Positions 32,601-39,796 of a stretch of 40,895 bases of DNA are shown piece after piece (the stretch's first letter is position 1; each line of letters starts with the position of its first letter). The DNA is taken from NCBI GenBank assembly GCA_012837615.1, contig DUQX01000103.1, positions 1 through 40,895 of the forward strand, in the 5' to 3' direction. The position numbers and the translations under genes were made by a program. Under the pieces are notes generated by a model. That model did not search any database and was not told the origin of the DNA. It saw nothing but the letters and a program-made list of their open reading frames with translations. Origin of the DNA: Bacillota bacterium. Lineage in GTDB: Bacteria; Bacillota; Dethiobacteria; DTU022; UBA8154.

Positions 32601-33975
32601 GTCCGGCAAGGTTTTCCAAAAAAGTACCGGTACCGGCAGCACAGACGGGATTCATATTATAATCATAAAGAACACCATTTTTTAGCTGCAGGAACTTGGA
32701 ATCTTCCCCGCCGATCTCTATGATGGAAAAAGTCCCCTCTTCACCGCAGAAGTACTTTACCCCTTCGGCCTGGCAGGTTATCTCGTCCACAGCATACTCC
32801 GCGTTCAAGATCTTCTGGGAAAGAAATCTCCCGGATCCCGTAGTACAGGCTTTAATCGGCGCTTCTTTTATCAAATCCCCATATTTTAGCTTAACTTCTT
32901 TCATTAATTCCAAAACCTGTAGCGCCGGGCGCCCGGCGGTAGGGAGATATATTCCTCCAATGAACTTTCCCCTGTTATCCAGAAGGACACACTTGGTTGA
33001 TACCGAGCCGCAATCAACTCCTAAGTATACATTGGAGAGGTCAAAGGATTTCTGTTCGGGAGGCAACTCCATATAATGGACCCGCTCGCCGTTAAGGGGA
33101 GGCAGCGGGTTTTCAGGAACATAGCTCCGGCTTAAAAGCCCTTCAATGTTGAAATCCTTTACCCGCAACCGGGCCTGTCCTTTTGCCGCTCCCAGGGCAT
33201 TAATATATTCATGGCCATCCGGAACTATCACATCGACAGAACGCTCTGCACAGTATTCCCTGATGTATTTCATCACCGCATCATTATTGGCAAATCCCCC
33301 GACGGCAATTAAAGTTCCCGGGCCTTTAATCCTGTTCTGTGCCACTCCGCTGAGTACCATATCCGCCAGTGCTCTGGCCATTCCGGCCGATACGGCTGCC
33401 TGAGTGGCGCCCTCATTTATCGCATGAGTCATATCCGATTTGGCAAAAACTGCACAGCGCCCGGAAATTTTCACCGCCGAATCCGTGCTGAGCGCTATCT
33501 TCGCCAGTTCACGGTCGTTATAACCCATTCTTGTAGCCTGCTGGTACCAGAAAGCACCACTTCCGGCGGCACACTGGCCGTTGCGGTTGAAAAAATGGAC
33601 AACTCCACCCGCCCCAAGCTCCAGGTAATACATGTTTTCATGGCCCAAGGATAAAACGGCGTAATTATCCAACTCCGGGAAATCGAGCCCCCCCTGCAGG
33701 GCTTCTATCTCCAGCAGAGGTTTGATACCGGCCTCTCTGGCCAGGAGATAGGCGTTGGTACCCGTTAACCCACAGGAAACCAGCTCTTCCTCCCTGCCTT
33801 CCAAAAGATAATGAAGGCATTTCCGGGATGCCTCCACAGGGTTACCTGCTGTTGGTATTGTAACCTTTTTTACCTGGTCTCCTTCAACCAGCACTCCTTT
33901 GACAGCAAAAGTGCCTAGATCTAGGCCCAGCCCGGGCAATTTATTATTCTTTTCTTGAACATTATCTCCAACCAC
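29611..33975 (-). CDS. Double acyl-CoA dehydratase activase (BadF/HgdC-type) with DUF2229 and C-terminal domains
   Basis: A 1454-residue protein of the CoA-substrate-specific enzyme activase group. Domain 1 (about 16-270) is an ASKHA ATPase, GLDLGTFAVKG, with cluster cysteines C135 (QCAAGSGAF) and C174 (RCAVFAKSDM), spaced 39 as in HgdC. Domain 2 (about 317-600) repeats it: GVDCGSVSTKC, VCAAGTGTFLEN and DTCTLLSQ. Then a DUF2229 region (GIARSGLFFDLYPFWAAFF) and a dehydratase-like C-terminal half (FFQGWACGPCRYG, APFTCMPGSVVEAQMG) follow. By analogy it hydrolyses ATP to drive low-potential electron transfer; its partner is not known. GTG start with GAGGTG. The last codons KGQA and TGA are a REP-like motif. 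Confidence 0.88.
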   Translation of the reverse strand: MVGDNVQEKNNKLPGLGLDLGTFAVKGVLVEGDQVKKVTIPTAGNPVEASRKCLHYLLEGREEELVSCGLTGTNAYLLAREAGIKPLLEIEALQGGLDFPELDNYAVLSLGHENMYYLELGAGGVVHFFNRNGQCAAGSGAFWYQQATRMGYNDRELAKIALSTDSAVKISGRCAVFAKSDMTHAINEGATQAAVSAGMARALADMVLSGVAQNRIKGPGTLIAVGGFANNDAVMKYIREYCAERSVDVIVPDGHEYINALGAAKGQARLRVKDFNIEGLLSRSYVPENPLPPLNGERVHYMELPPEQKSFDLSNVYLGVDCGSVSTKCVLLDNRGKFIGGIYLPTAGRPALQVLELMKEVKLKYGDLIKEAPIKACTTGSGRFLSQKILNAEYAVDEITCQAEGVKYFCGEEGTFSIIEIGGEDSKFLQLKNGVLYDYNMNPVCAAGTGTFLENLAGLLGVKIKEEFSRRSFEAEYAIDLGDTCTLLSQTSLATAASRGLPLSSQLASLAYSSARNYINKTAENRPLEGKIIFTGATAKNHALASAFAAECDSDITVPPYPELTGALGSALIAKMFHESGQEAQYSFRSLQKLNTFTVEKRKCKAVCEFEHNCTLDVIKFLDGSSFIYGDRCGRYSGLEKKSKENDLPDYVALRNDIFYQSAGEPLKEGGPRVGIARSGLFFDLYPFWAAFFKELGACVVLSSLTSEDTLEKGKRKLETEICYPMEVLIGHYQELTEMELDYIFVPEVVTMEPLPWAENWPRAFSCPLIQTVRGTVANSLQVDNEKILYAQLNYREGRQMIKSQLEPVARKIMGEKYRPKDFENALDSGYRAQELYQLSMLEESRRVMERIKGSKGLVTAIFLGRSYTIYDDFVSKGSLHYALQRGLLAVPQEFILEYLRGWYEGKIKDPALDSERIEFDKYLAELLTHIDNIYPIQLQKMLSTVFFVNFLNERTEKTGLPLLHLVLQDPFKCGPNAMLRHYLGNLTGYLRLTLDEHTAPAGMITRLEAFKNTCRSQKEPVKSLFYSARTQKVSDRDWEKILIPEPTHHARVFEAMFKNYGVDAELLPRSKDKDLVLARRFVNGDECLPLIQNVQDFLDYLFSNGKNIDLDKTVFFQGWACGPCRYGLYAPTQSLLINRAGFGESRICSVRAEDAIKRFGLGFILGVYDGMVAMDALYKILHATRPYELEEGTSDALFEKYSRKLCRILEGLRVNITHLLSAKHLRPLEELLREAVDEFSQVPRSGGKRPLIIVNGEFYVRLDDRCNREIIRKIEREGGEVSLAPASELFTYTVFINYQEACAAFKTKKSLINFLMKTGYSFVNRLALRDEKRLESIVGEYLGGLEEPSPEEIRNHAQKYVSKHYGGEPPMTIGRACALAGHNGVSGAIFVAPFTCMPGSVVEAQMGAMRRDLNLPMISIYYDGKDNTNREEFIESLVFQAKQRSQNKRKGQA

Positions 33976-34017
33976 TCGATCACCTCATTATCACTACAAT
34001 TAACCATCCCCGCTTTC

Positions 34018-34046
34018 TTTATACCCTCAAAGGAAGAAAGTGTCAA
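34018..34046 (-). promoter_or_regulatory. Sigma-A promoter of the double activase gene
   Basis: Minus-strand TTGACA (34041-34046), a 17-bp spacer and TATAAA (34018-34023) precede the GTG start by about 45 bases. It lies between this gene and lgt and shows that the activase is transcribed on its own. Confidence 0.75.
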
Positions 34047-34122
34047 GCCAGATTATAATTAATCAAGATAGAATTGCTAGAATTGCTAATACAGGAGGAA
34101 GTTTGCAAGGGTATAGTAAATT

Positions 34123-34872
34123 TTAAATATCTGCTTTATGGCGGTGTTTTTGGTACAGTAAAAGAAGCGCTCCAAAAGCAATAAATATCAACGAGGCGAT
34201 CTGCGCCTGGGATAATCCCCATAAGACTGCCGGGCTTACGCGGAAAAACTCAACAAAGAAACGATAGAAGCCGTAAAGGACCAAAAAATAAAGAAATATA
34301 AATCCTTGATAGTACTTGTTTTTTTTCAGGTAGCGAAGGGCAATAAAAATTATCAAGGCCGAAATAGAGGCATAAATCTGCGTGGGATGCCTCGGGTAGC
34401 TATCAATAACCGGATAGACCACACCCCAGGGCAGATCGGTTATATGCCCGTAGCAGCACCCGTTTAAAAAACATCCGATACGGGTAATAGCGTAACCGAG
34501 AGCGATAAAAGGTGATAAAAAATCCACATATTTCAAAAATGAAACCCTTCTGTAGTAGCAATAAGTAATTCCCCCCAGTAGGGCCAGAATTAGGCCGCCA
34601 TGAAAAGTCAGCCCTCCTTCCCTAAAGGCAAAAATTTTCCACCAGGGCTCGCCGGTAAATAATTCACGGTTAAGAAAAACATAGGCGAAACGGGAACCCA
34701 GAAGGGAAAGAATAATGCTCATGATAAAAATTTCAAAAAGATGTTCTTGATCTATACCCTCAGCTTCAGCCTCTTTCAGTGACCAGATTATTGCCGCGGA
34801 AAAGGCCAGAAAAAGCATAGCACCGTAGGAATAAATGGCAAAACCACCAATTTCAAATAATACCGGACGCAA
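34123..34872 (-). CDS. lgt: Prolipoprotein diacylglyceryl transferase
   Basis: Membrane enzyme that moves diacylglycerol from phosphatidylglycerol to the lipobox cysteine of prolipoproteins. The 249-residue protein has seven hydrophobic segments and the Lgt signatures FHGGLILALLGG, ITRIGCFLNGCCYGHITDLPWG and RHPTQIYAS. The TTG start at 34872 has GAGGGGG at about 8 bases and gives the expected MRPVLFEIGGF. The several lipoproteins in this window are its likely substrates. Confidence 0.95.
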   Translation of the reverse strand: MRPVLFEIGGFAIYSYGAMLFLAFSAAIIWSLKEAEAEGIDQEHLFEIFIMSIILSLLGSRFAYVFLNRELFTGEPWWKIFAFREGGLTFHGGLILALLGGITYCYYRRVSFLKYVDFLSPFIALGYAITRIGCFLNGCCYGHITDLPWGVVYPVIDSYPRHPTQIYASISALIIFIALRYLKKNKYYQGFIFLYFLVLYGFYRFFVEFFRVSPAVLWGLSQAQIASLIFIAFGALLLLYQKHRHKADI

Positions 34873-34933
34873 TAAAAAACCCCCTCAATAGTAAGTTGTT
34901 GTGGAGCAGGCTGGTGCGCGCTCCAAGTTCCAC

Positions 34934-35371
34934 TCAGAAAAGTTCGGCAGCGGCTTTTTGAGCAAGATGATCACAGCGATTATTGAACTCGTTATCGCTA
35001 TGCCCCTTTACTTTAATCCACCGAGCCTTATGATAGCGGCAGAGCTTTAGCAGTTCCCGCCAGAGGTCCTGGTTCTCGACGGGCTCCCTGGCAGCAGTTT
35101 TCCATCCGTTATGCTGCCATTTTTCCAGCCAGCCCTGTTTAAAGGCATTGATTAAATAAGCGCTGTCGGAAAAAAGCTCCACTTCACAAGGTTCTTTCAG
35201 CGCTTTCAGTCCTTCAATTGCCGCTTTTAATTCCATTCTCTGGTTCGTTGTATGCTTCTCGCCACCGTATATTTCCTTTTTATGATCATTATAGATTAAC
35301 AATGCCGCCCAACCGCCGGGGCCGGGGTTGCCTTTGCAGGAACCATCGGTATAAATAATTACTTTCTTCAT
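34934..35371 (-). CDS. rnhA: Ribonuclease HI
   Basis: Cleaves RNA in RNA-DNA hybrids. All four catalytic acids are present: D9 (YTDGSC), E47 (MELKAA), D69 (FSDSAY) and D134 (RCDHLAQ), with H124 in VKGHSDN. 145 residues, typical for the type 1 enzyme. It sits between thiE and lgt on the same strand, 19 bases after thiE, so it may be the tail of the thiamin transcript. Confidence 0.96.
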   Translation of the reverse strand: MKKVIIYTDGSCKGNPGPGGWAALLIYNDHKKEIYGGEKHTTNQRMELKAAIEGLKALKEPCEVELFSDSAYLINAFKQGWLEKWQHNGWKTAAREPVENQDLWRELLKLCRYHKARWIKVKGHSDNEFNNRCDHLAQKAAAELF

Positions 35372-35390
35372 TTTATTATATCAGTCCTTC

Positions 35391-36053
35391 TCATCTGATG
35401 GAGGTTCTCTGAGCTTCCACGATTACGCGGGCAATCTTGCCGGCTGCAAGCGTAATATCATCCGCCGCCACGATAGCGGAGATAACCGCAACTCCCGCAG
35501 CCCCCGCCTGTATAACCTGCCCAGCATTTTGTAAATTAATCCCGCCGATACCCACCACCGGAATATCAACCCCGCGGCATATTTCCGCAAAAGCCTGCAG
35601 GCCAATCGGTTCCCCCGCATCAGCCTTGGTTGACGTTGCAAAAACCGCCCCCGCGCCCAGGTAAGAAGCTCCCATAGCCTGCGCCTCACGCGCTTGCCGG
35701 GGGTTTTCTACCGAAACACCGAGGATCATCTCCGAAGGCATAATGCGGCGCGCGGCTTCAGCCGGCAAGTCATCCTGCCCCAGATGAACGCCGTCTGCAC
35801 CCACAGCAAGAGCGATATCCAGACGATCATTAATAATAAAGACAGCATCTTTCTCCCTGGTAATCGCCCTCAGCTCACGGGCATGCGAATAAAGTTCCCT
35901 GGAGGAGGCATCTTTCTCGCGCAGCTGTATACAGGTTGCCCCGCCATCGATGGCCTTCTCGACCACTTCAGCATGGGAGCGGCCCCGTGATAGCAGGCAA
36001 TCGGTTATTACGTAAAGTCTCAGGTAATCAGGTGTTCTGGGTATTTTCCTCAT
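35391..36053 (-). CDS. thiE: Thiamine-phosphate synthase
   Basis: Joins HMP-PP and thiazole phosphate to thiamine phosphate. A TIM barrel of 220 residues with YVITDCLLS, GGATCIQLREKDASSRE, INDRLDIALAVGADGVHLGQDDLP and VVGIGGINLQNAGQVIQAGAAGVAVISAI. The ATG at 36053 has AGGGTGAGG upstream and is preferred to the GTG at 36062. It is the last of the thiamin genes. Confidence 0.95.
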   Translation of the reverse strand: MRKIPRTPDYLRLYVITDCLLSRGRSHAEVVEKAIDGGATCIQLREKDASSRELYSHARELRAITREKDAVFIINDRLDIALAVGADGVHLGQDDLPAEAARRIMPSEMILGVSVENPRQAREAQAMGASYLGAGAVFATSTKADAGEPIGLQAFAEICRGVDIPVVGIGGINLQNAGQVIQAGAAGVAVISAIVAADDITLAAGKIARVIVEAQRTSIR

Positions 36054-36074
36054 AGTCCTCACCCTGCTTTTTCT

Positions 36075-36878
36075 TTATCTTATTTCTATTCTGGCCCGGC
36101 TTGAGAATTCCTGCGGGTTAAGGTGAAAAAGTGTATCCAAGAATCTCACTTTATATTCTGCCGGGCCGGTTACCTCCTTTTCAGCGGCTATTTCACCGGC
36201 CACACCCATGGCAGCCAGGGCAGCAGCAGCGGCCAGAAAATAGTCTTTTTCAACGGCGGCAAAAGCAGCCATCAGGGAAGCGCTCATGCAGCCGCTTCCC
36301 ACTACCAGGGGCAAAAAACTATGCCCGTTAAAAACCCTGGCGACTCTCTTACCGTCTGCAATCACATCCACAGGGCCGGTTACGGCCACAACCGCCCGGT
36401 AATCAAGCGCCGAAAGCAACCTTTTGACGCTTTCCAGGGGATCCCCGGCATCAATGCTCTGTATCCCGCTTATCTTAACCCCCTTTACCCCGGCCAGGAA
36501 GCCTATCTCCGCCCCGTTACCTTTTATTATAGCCGGCTCGATGGCCTTTAAAAGGCGCAGAGCTGCTTTGCTGCGATAGGCAGTTGCACCTGCCCCTACC
36601 GGGTCAAGAACAACCGGGATTCCGTTTTCCCCGGCCTTTTTACCCATTTTTATCATCGCTTCCAGCCGGTCCGGCAAAAGAGTACCTATATTGATCACGG
36701 CCGCAGAGGCGGCTTGCACCATTTCCTCAACCTCTTCCAGGGCATAGGCCATTACGGGCAGAGCACCGATACTCGACGTTATATTCGCACAGTCCCCACA
36801 GGTGACGATGTTGGTAATATGGTGAATTAGCGGCCTTTCCCGGCGTACTTTCTCCAAAATCTCCGCTCCTCTAAACAT
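36075..36878 (-). CDS. thiM: Hydroxyethylthiazole kinase
   Basis: Salvage enzyme phosphorylating 4-methyl-5-(2-hydroxyethyl)thiazole. 267 residues with PLIHHITNIVT, NGIPVVLDPVGAGATAYR, IIKGNGAEI and the catalytic-loop C197 in VVGSGCMSASL (as in the B. subtilis enzyme). The ATG at 36878 overlaps the thiD stop by 8 bases, with AAAGGGATG as RBS; a TTG at 36899 is less likely. Confidence 0.95.
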   Translation of the reverse strand: MFRGAEILEKVRRERPLIHHITNIVTCGDCANITSSIGALPVMAYALEEVEEMVQAASAAVINIGTLLPDRLEAMIKMGKKAGENGIPVVLDPVGAGATAYRSKAALRLLKAIEPAIIKGNGAEIGFLAGVKGVKISGIQSIDAGDPLESVKRLLSALDYRAVVAVTGPVDVIADGKRVARVFNGHSFLPLVVGSGCMSASLMAAFAAVEKDYFLAAAAALAAMGVAGEIAAEKEVTGPAEYKVRFLDTLFHLNPQEFSSRARIEIR

Positions 36879-37674
36879 GCAAGCATCCCTTTCTGGCAAA
36901 ATGATCCATGGGACCGTTACCGTGACCGAGTTTTAAACCAAAAGGAAGGATCGACTGCAGGTAATCGCGGGCTGCTTTCACTGCCAGCGGGATAGTCCTA
37001 CCCAGGGCAAGGTGGGCGGCAATGGCGGAAGCAAAGGTACAACCGGTGCCGTGCGTATCTTTTGTATCGATACGGGGGGCACGGAAGTAATAATACCTTT
37101 CTCCATCAAATAAAATATCCTCTACCATTCTCTTCCCCTGTGCATGTCCTCCTTTGAGCAAAACAGCGGAAGACCCGGCCGCATGGAGGATGCGCGCTGC
37201 CTCTTTCAGCGCGCCCGGTCCGTCCAGGGAACGGCCGCAGAGCACCTCGGCCTCCGGTATATTGGGAGTAATAATTGAGGCCAGCGGAAAAAGCTCCTGG
37301 AGCAATGCCGTCTGTGCCCCTTTTTCCAACAAAAGATCGCCGCTTTTTGCCACCATGACCGGATCCAGCACTACTTTTTTAATGCCATACTGTTTCAATT
37401 TCGCGGCAACCAATTTAATAATCTCCGCGCTGCCGAGCATCCCCGTTTTCACCACCGTTACTGGAAAATCGCTCATCACGGCATCTATTTGAGCCTCGAT
37501 TATTTTTAAATCGAGCATCTGCACTTTTTTTACAGCCGTTGTATTCTGAGCGGTAATAGCTGTTATAGCCGTCAGGCAGTAAACCCCCTGCGCAGCCATC
37601 GATTTCATATCTGCCTGGATACCCGCCCCTGCCCCGGAATCGGAACCGGCAATAGTTAAAACACATTTTCGCAT
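36871..37674 (-). CDS. thiD: HMP / HMP-phosphate kinase
   Basis: Phosphorylates hydroxymethylpyrimidine twice to HMP-PP. 267 residues with the ribokinase-like motifs TIAGSDSGAGAGIQADMK, AITAITAQNT, VLDPVMVAKSGD and the catalytic DTHGTGCTFASAIAAHLA. It follows the thiC remnant by 6 bases and overlaps thiM by 8. It can act on salvaged HMP even when ThiC is lost. Confidence 0.96.
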   Translation of the reverse strand: MRKCVLTIAGSDSGAGAGIQADMKSMAAQGVYCLTAITAITAQNTTAVKKVQMLDLKIIEAQIDAVMSDFPVTVVKTGMLGSAEIIKLVAAKLKQYGIKKVVLDPVMVAKSGDLLLEKGAQTALLQELFPLASIITPNIPEAEVLCGRSLDGPGALKEAARILHAAGSSAVLLKGGHAQGKRMVEDILFDGERYYYFRAPRIDTKDTHGTGCTFASAIAAHLALGRTIPLAVKAARDYLQSILPFGLKLGHGNGPMDHFARKGCLHV

Positions 37675-37680
37675 CTCATC

Positions 37681-38287
37681 TCAACTCTCCATTTTTAATT
37701 TAATGTTATTTTGTTTTACTGAAGCCAGAGACATCTCCCTGTCCCATTCTTTAGCCTTGGGGACACCCCTGACCACATCGGTCGCAGTGCAGTGTCAAAA
37801 AATCCACGCCTTCAGCTGCATGCTCCTCGATCACCAAAAAAAGATCATCCTCGGTCATCTTCAATACCGCCCCGGAGGAGAATCGCGCTTTCACCGCCGC
37901 TTCATAAATCGGAACAGTGCCCACAGGAACAGGTGATAACCCCAGCACCATTGAGCGGATCTCCCTAAGATCGTCGCCGGTGCTTAAATCCATGACCGCA
38001 TCGGCACCAGCCTCTAACGCTGCCTGCAATTTAATTCTTTCATTCTCCGCATCGGGGAAAGCCCCTGAGCTGCCGATATTAGCATTTACCTTTGTCCGCA
38101 GCTTATTCCCTATCCCGCGAGGATGCAAATTCTTATGTTTGATATTTGCAGGAATTACAACCGTTCCTTCTAAAAGCCCTTCCATGATTGTCTCTACCGG
38201 AAGGCTTTCATCAGCGGCAACAGCTTTAACCTCAGGGGTTATCTCTCCCTGTTTTGTTCTGGATACCTGGGTAAAAACTTTGTGCAT
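37681..38287 (-). pseudogene. thiC: Phosphomethylpyrimidine synthase remnant (internal deletion and frameshift)
   Basis: ThiC makes HMP phosphate from AIR. Codons 1-171 are a faithful ThiC N-terminus (GTVVIPANIKHKNLHPRGIG, TKVNANIGSSG, DAVMDLSTGDDL, IYEAAVKA, AEGVDFLTLHC), but the reading frame then gives DRCGQGCPQG and stops at 37751, against about 430 residues in intact ThiC. In the +1 frame the next codons read TDVVRGVPKAKEWDREMSLA, which resembles a segment much later in ThiC, before running into the thiD upstream region. The central barrel, much of the active site and the C-terminal CxxC iron-sulfur cluster are therefore missing. Reading-frame damage is certain; the deletion interpretation rests on family memory. 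Confidence 0.8.
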
Positions 38288-38394
38288 AATCTTTGCTCAC
38301 ATCCCATCTGTTTTTAAAAGAATAACTAGCATCCCGCTACCATTACTAAAGGTAACACCCCTGGCAAATCATCTGTAGATATACCGTATATTGG

Positions 38395-38913
38395 TTATAC
38401 CCTGTCGTAACCATTTTTTTTGCCAGCCGCCCTGTTCCAGAGCTTTAAAATAATTAGACCAATTAAAGATCCTGCCAGACTGCTCAACCCAAAAGGAACG
38501 ATAAAAGCATAAGCCAGTCCGGAAAAACCGAGCAGCCATTTTGCTACAGGAAAAGCTGCCAGGGCTCCGAACAGTCCTGTCCCGATAAGCTCACCTGCAG
38601 CCGCAAAATATTCTTTTTTCAGGTAACGATAGCCAAGACCGGCAAGCAGTGCTCCAAACATACTCCCCGGAAAAGCCAGCAGTGTTCCGGTACCCAGCAG
38701 ATTTCTAATTGTAGAAGTAAGAAACGCAGCGACCACAGCGGGCACCGGCCCCAGAATGGCGCCGGCCAGAACATTAATAGCGTGCTGAACGGGATAAACA
38801 TTTGAAACCCCTACCGGAATGGAAAAAGGAGAAGCAACCGTCCCCAGAGCTACCAGCAACCCAACTGCCGTAACTGTACGCAAAGAAAATGTTTTGGATA
38901 ATGAACTCTCCAT
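38395..38913 (-). CDS. thiW: ThiW, ECF transporter S component (thiazole uptake)
   Basis: A 172-residue membrane protein with about five hydrophobic segments and the ThiW-type core VALGTVASPFSIPVGVSNVY, PVQHAINVLAGAILGPVPAV and NLLGTGTLLAFPGSMFGALLAGL. S components give ECF transporters their substrate specificity; ThiW is assigned to the thiamin thiazole moiety by its constant position in TPP-riboswitch operons. The EcfA/T energy module is elsewhere. AAAGGAG lies 9 bases before the ATG. It is the first gene behind the riboswitch. Confidence 0.92.
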   Translation of the reverse strand: MESSLSKTFSLRTVTAVGLLVALGTVASPFSIPVGVSNVYPVQHAINVLAGAILGPVPAVVAAFLTSTIRNLLGTGTLLAFPGSMFGALLAGLGYRYLKKEYFAAAGELIGTGLFGALAAFPVAKWLLGFSGLAYAFIVPFGLSSLAGSLIGLIILKLWNRAAGKKNGYDRV

Positions 38914-39079
38914 TTTTATTAACTCCTTTCACCAAGCCATGAGTTGCCACTACACCTTGATCCTTCATCCTGTATAAACCCATACATTTAAATTTAATCC
39001 TTCTTTCTCAAGCAACTTCCATAATAGCAGCTAAAAGAGCAGAATAATTTAATTCTGAAGGGTTGGTAAACCATTTCCG

Positions 39080-39108
39080 AAATAAAGAACGGGCCAACAA
39101 GGGCCCGT
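39080..39108 (-). terminator. Riboswitch expression-platform terminator
   Basis: On the minus strand ACGGGCC (39108-39102) pairs with GGCCCGT (39095-39089) around CTTGTT, followed by TCTTTATTT. It lies 25 bases after the TPP aptamer and 170 bases before thiW, so TPP binding probably allows this terminator to form and stops transcription. Confidence 0.8.
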
Positions 39109-39132
39109 AATTAATTCAAAAGCATACAATCA

Positions 39133-39266
39133 CCTTCCCTACGCTGGCATTATCCACTCTCCTGGGCAGTATCCTATAAACTGCCTTTCAGAAGATAAAC
39201 AGGTTCAAAGGGTTAAGAAACTTCATCGCGTTTCTTTCTCAGCCTCCGCTTGGAAGCACCCCCGGC
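39133..39266 (-). promoter_or_regulatory. TPP riboswitch aptamer (THI element)
   Basis: The minus strand shows all conserved parts of the THI box: CCGGGGGTGC at the 5' side, GGCTGAGAAAGAAACGCG, AACCCTTTGAACCTG, and the 3' block GGATAATGCCAGCGTAGGGAA. A variable arm with CTGCCCAGGAGAG lies between the last two blocks. It is followed by an intrinsic terminator and preceded by a sigma-A promoter, and controls thiW-thiC'-thiD-thiM-thiE. Confidence 0.95.
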
Positions 39267-39284
39267 ATATTAAATTATAATATA

Positions 39285-39313
39285 ATTATACACTAACCGG
39301 AACATATTTCCAA
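39285..39313 (-). promoter_or_regulatory. Sigma-A promoter of the thiamin operon
   Basis: Minus-strand TTGGAA (39308-39313), a 17-bp spacer and a perfect -10 TATAAT (39285-39290). Transcription would start close to 39278, just before the TPP aptamer. Confidence 0.8.
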
Positions 39314-39330
39314 GAATGCCCTGCATTTTT

Positions 39331-39477
39331 TCAGGATCCGGCTTCGCCTGAAAAGATCGGTGCGTATCGCGTACTTATATAATCAACAATTTCACGAACT
39401 GCGGCCGCGGTCAGTTCTAATGCTGTAATTATCATCGGGGGTTTCGCCTCCCCCTGCACCGGCAGGATCACATCCAA
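39331..39477 (-). CDS. Small ORF of unknown function (48 codons)
   Basis: An open frame directly downstream of the TIGR04076-like gene, starting at TTG 39477 or at ATG 39435 (34 codons). The translation includes MIITALELTAAAVREIVDYI and ends SGEAGS; the middle is a plausible amphipathic helix. The only RBS-like stretch (GGGGGAGG) is also half of a hairpin with CCCCC, 39437-39454. Nothing similar is recognised. It may be a small protein translated with its neighbour or chance. Confidence 0.3.
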   Translation of the reverse strand: MDVILPVQGEAKPPMIITALELTAAAVREIVDYISTRYAPIFSGEAGS

Positions 39478-39484
39478 TAATGGA

Positions 39485-39766
39485 CTATTCTTTTATCCTC
39501 TTCAATTCTATACCGACTACATTATAGCGATCCATACATTCCAGGTAGATGGTATCCACATCTCCCCATTTTTCGGGAAAACTGCCGCCCATCTGCAACA
39601 TCACTACATAAGGATAGACATCGTGGTAAAAAGCCCCGCAGAGGCCACCCGTTTTATGCATGCTGAGCTCAAATTGATCTCCAACTTTGTGCCCGGCACT
39701 GCATGATCCCTTCACCTCTTTAATTGTCCCAATTACAGTGTAACCAATTCTCTCCCCTTCTCCCAT
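39485..39766 (-). CDS. TIGR04076-family small protein
   Basis: A 93-residue protein with the family features IGTIKEVKGSCSAGHKVGDQFEL, TGGLCGAFYHDVYPYVVMLQ and a terminal VVGIELKRIK. Two conserved cysteines (C22 in GSCSAGH, C43 in GGLCGAF) and a histidine could bind a metal or a cluster, but function is not known. GGGGAGG lies 11 bases before the ATG. It is on the same strand as the UPF0182 gene, 30 bases after it. Confidence 0.8.
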   Translation of the reverse strand: MGEGERIGYTVIGTIKEVKGSCSAGHKVGDQFELSMHKTGGLCGAFYHDVYPYVVMLQMGGSFPEKWGDVDTIYLECMDRYNVVGIELKRIKE

Positions 39767-39796
39767 AAAATTAGAACCTCCCCTTGCTTAATAAAT

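Noticed and set aside
38774-38983. 69-codon frame spanning the thiW start
   Set aside because: Overlaps thiW in another frame and lies in the riboswitch leader; thiW itself has the RBS.
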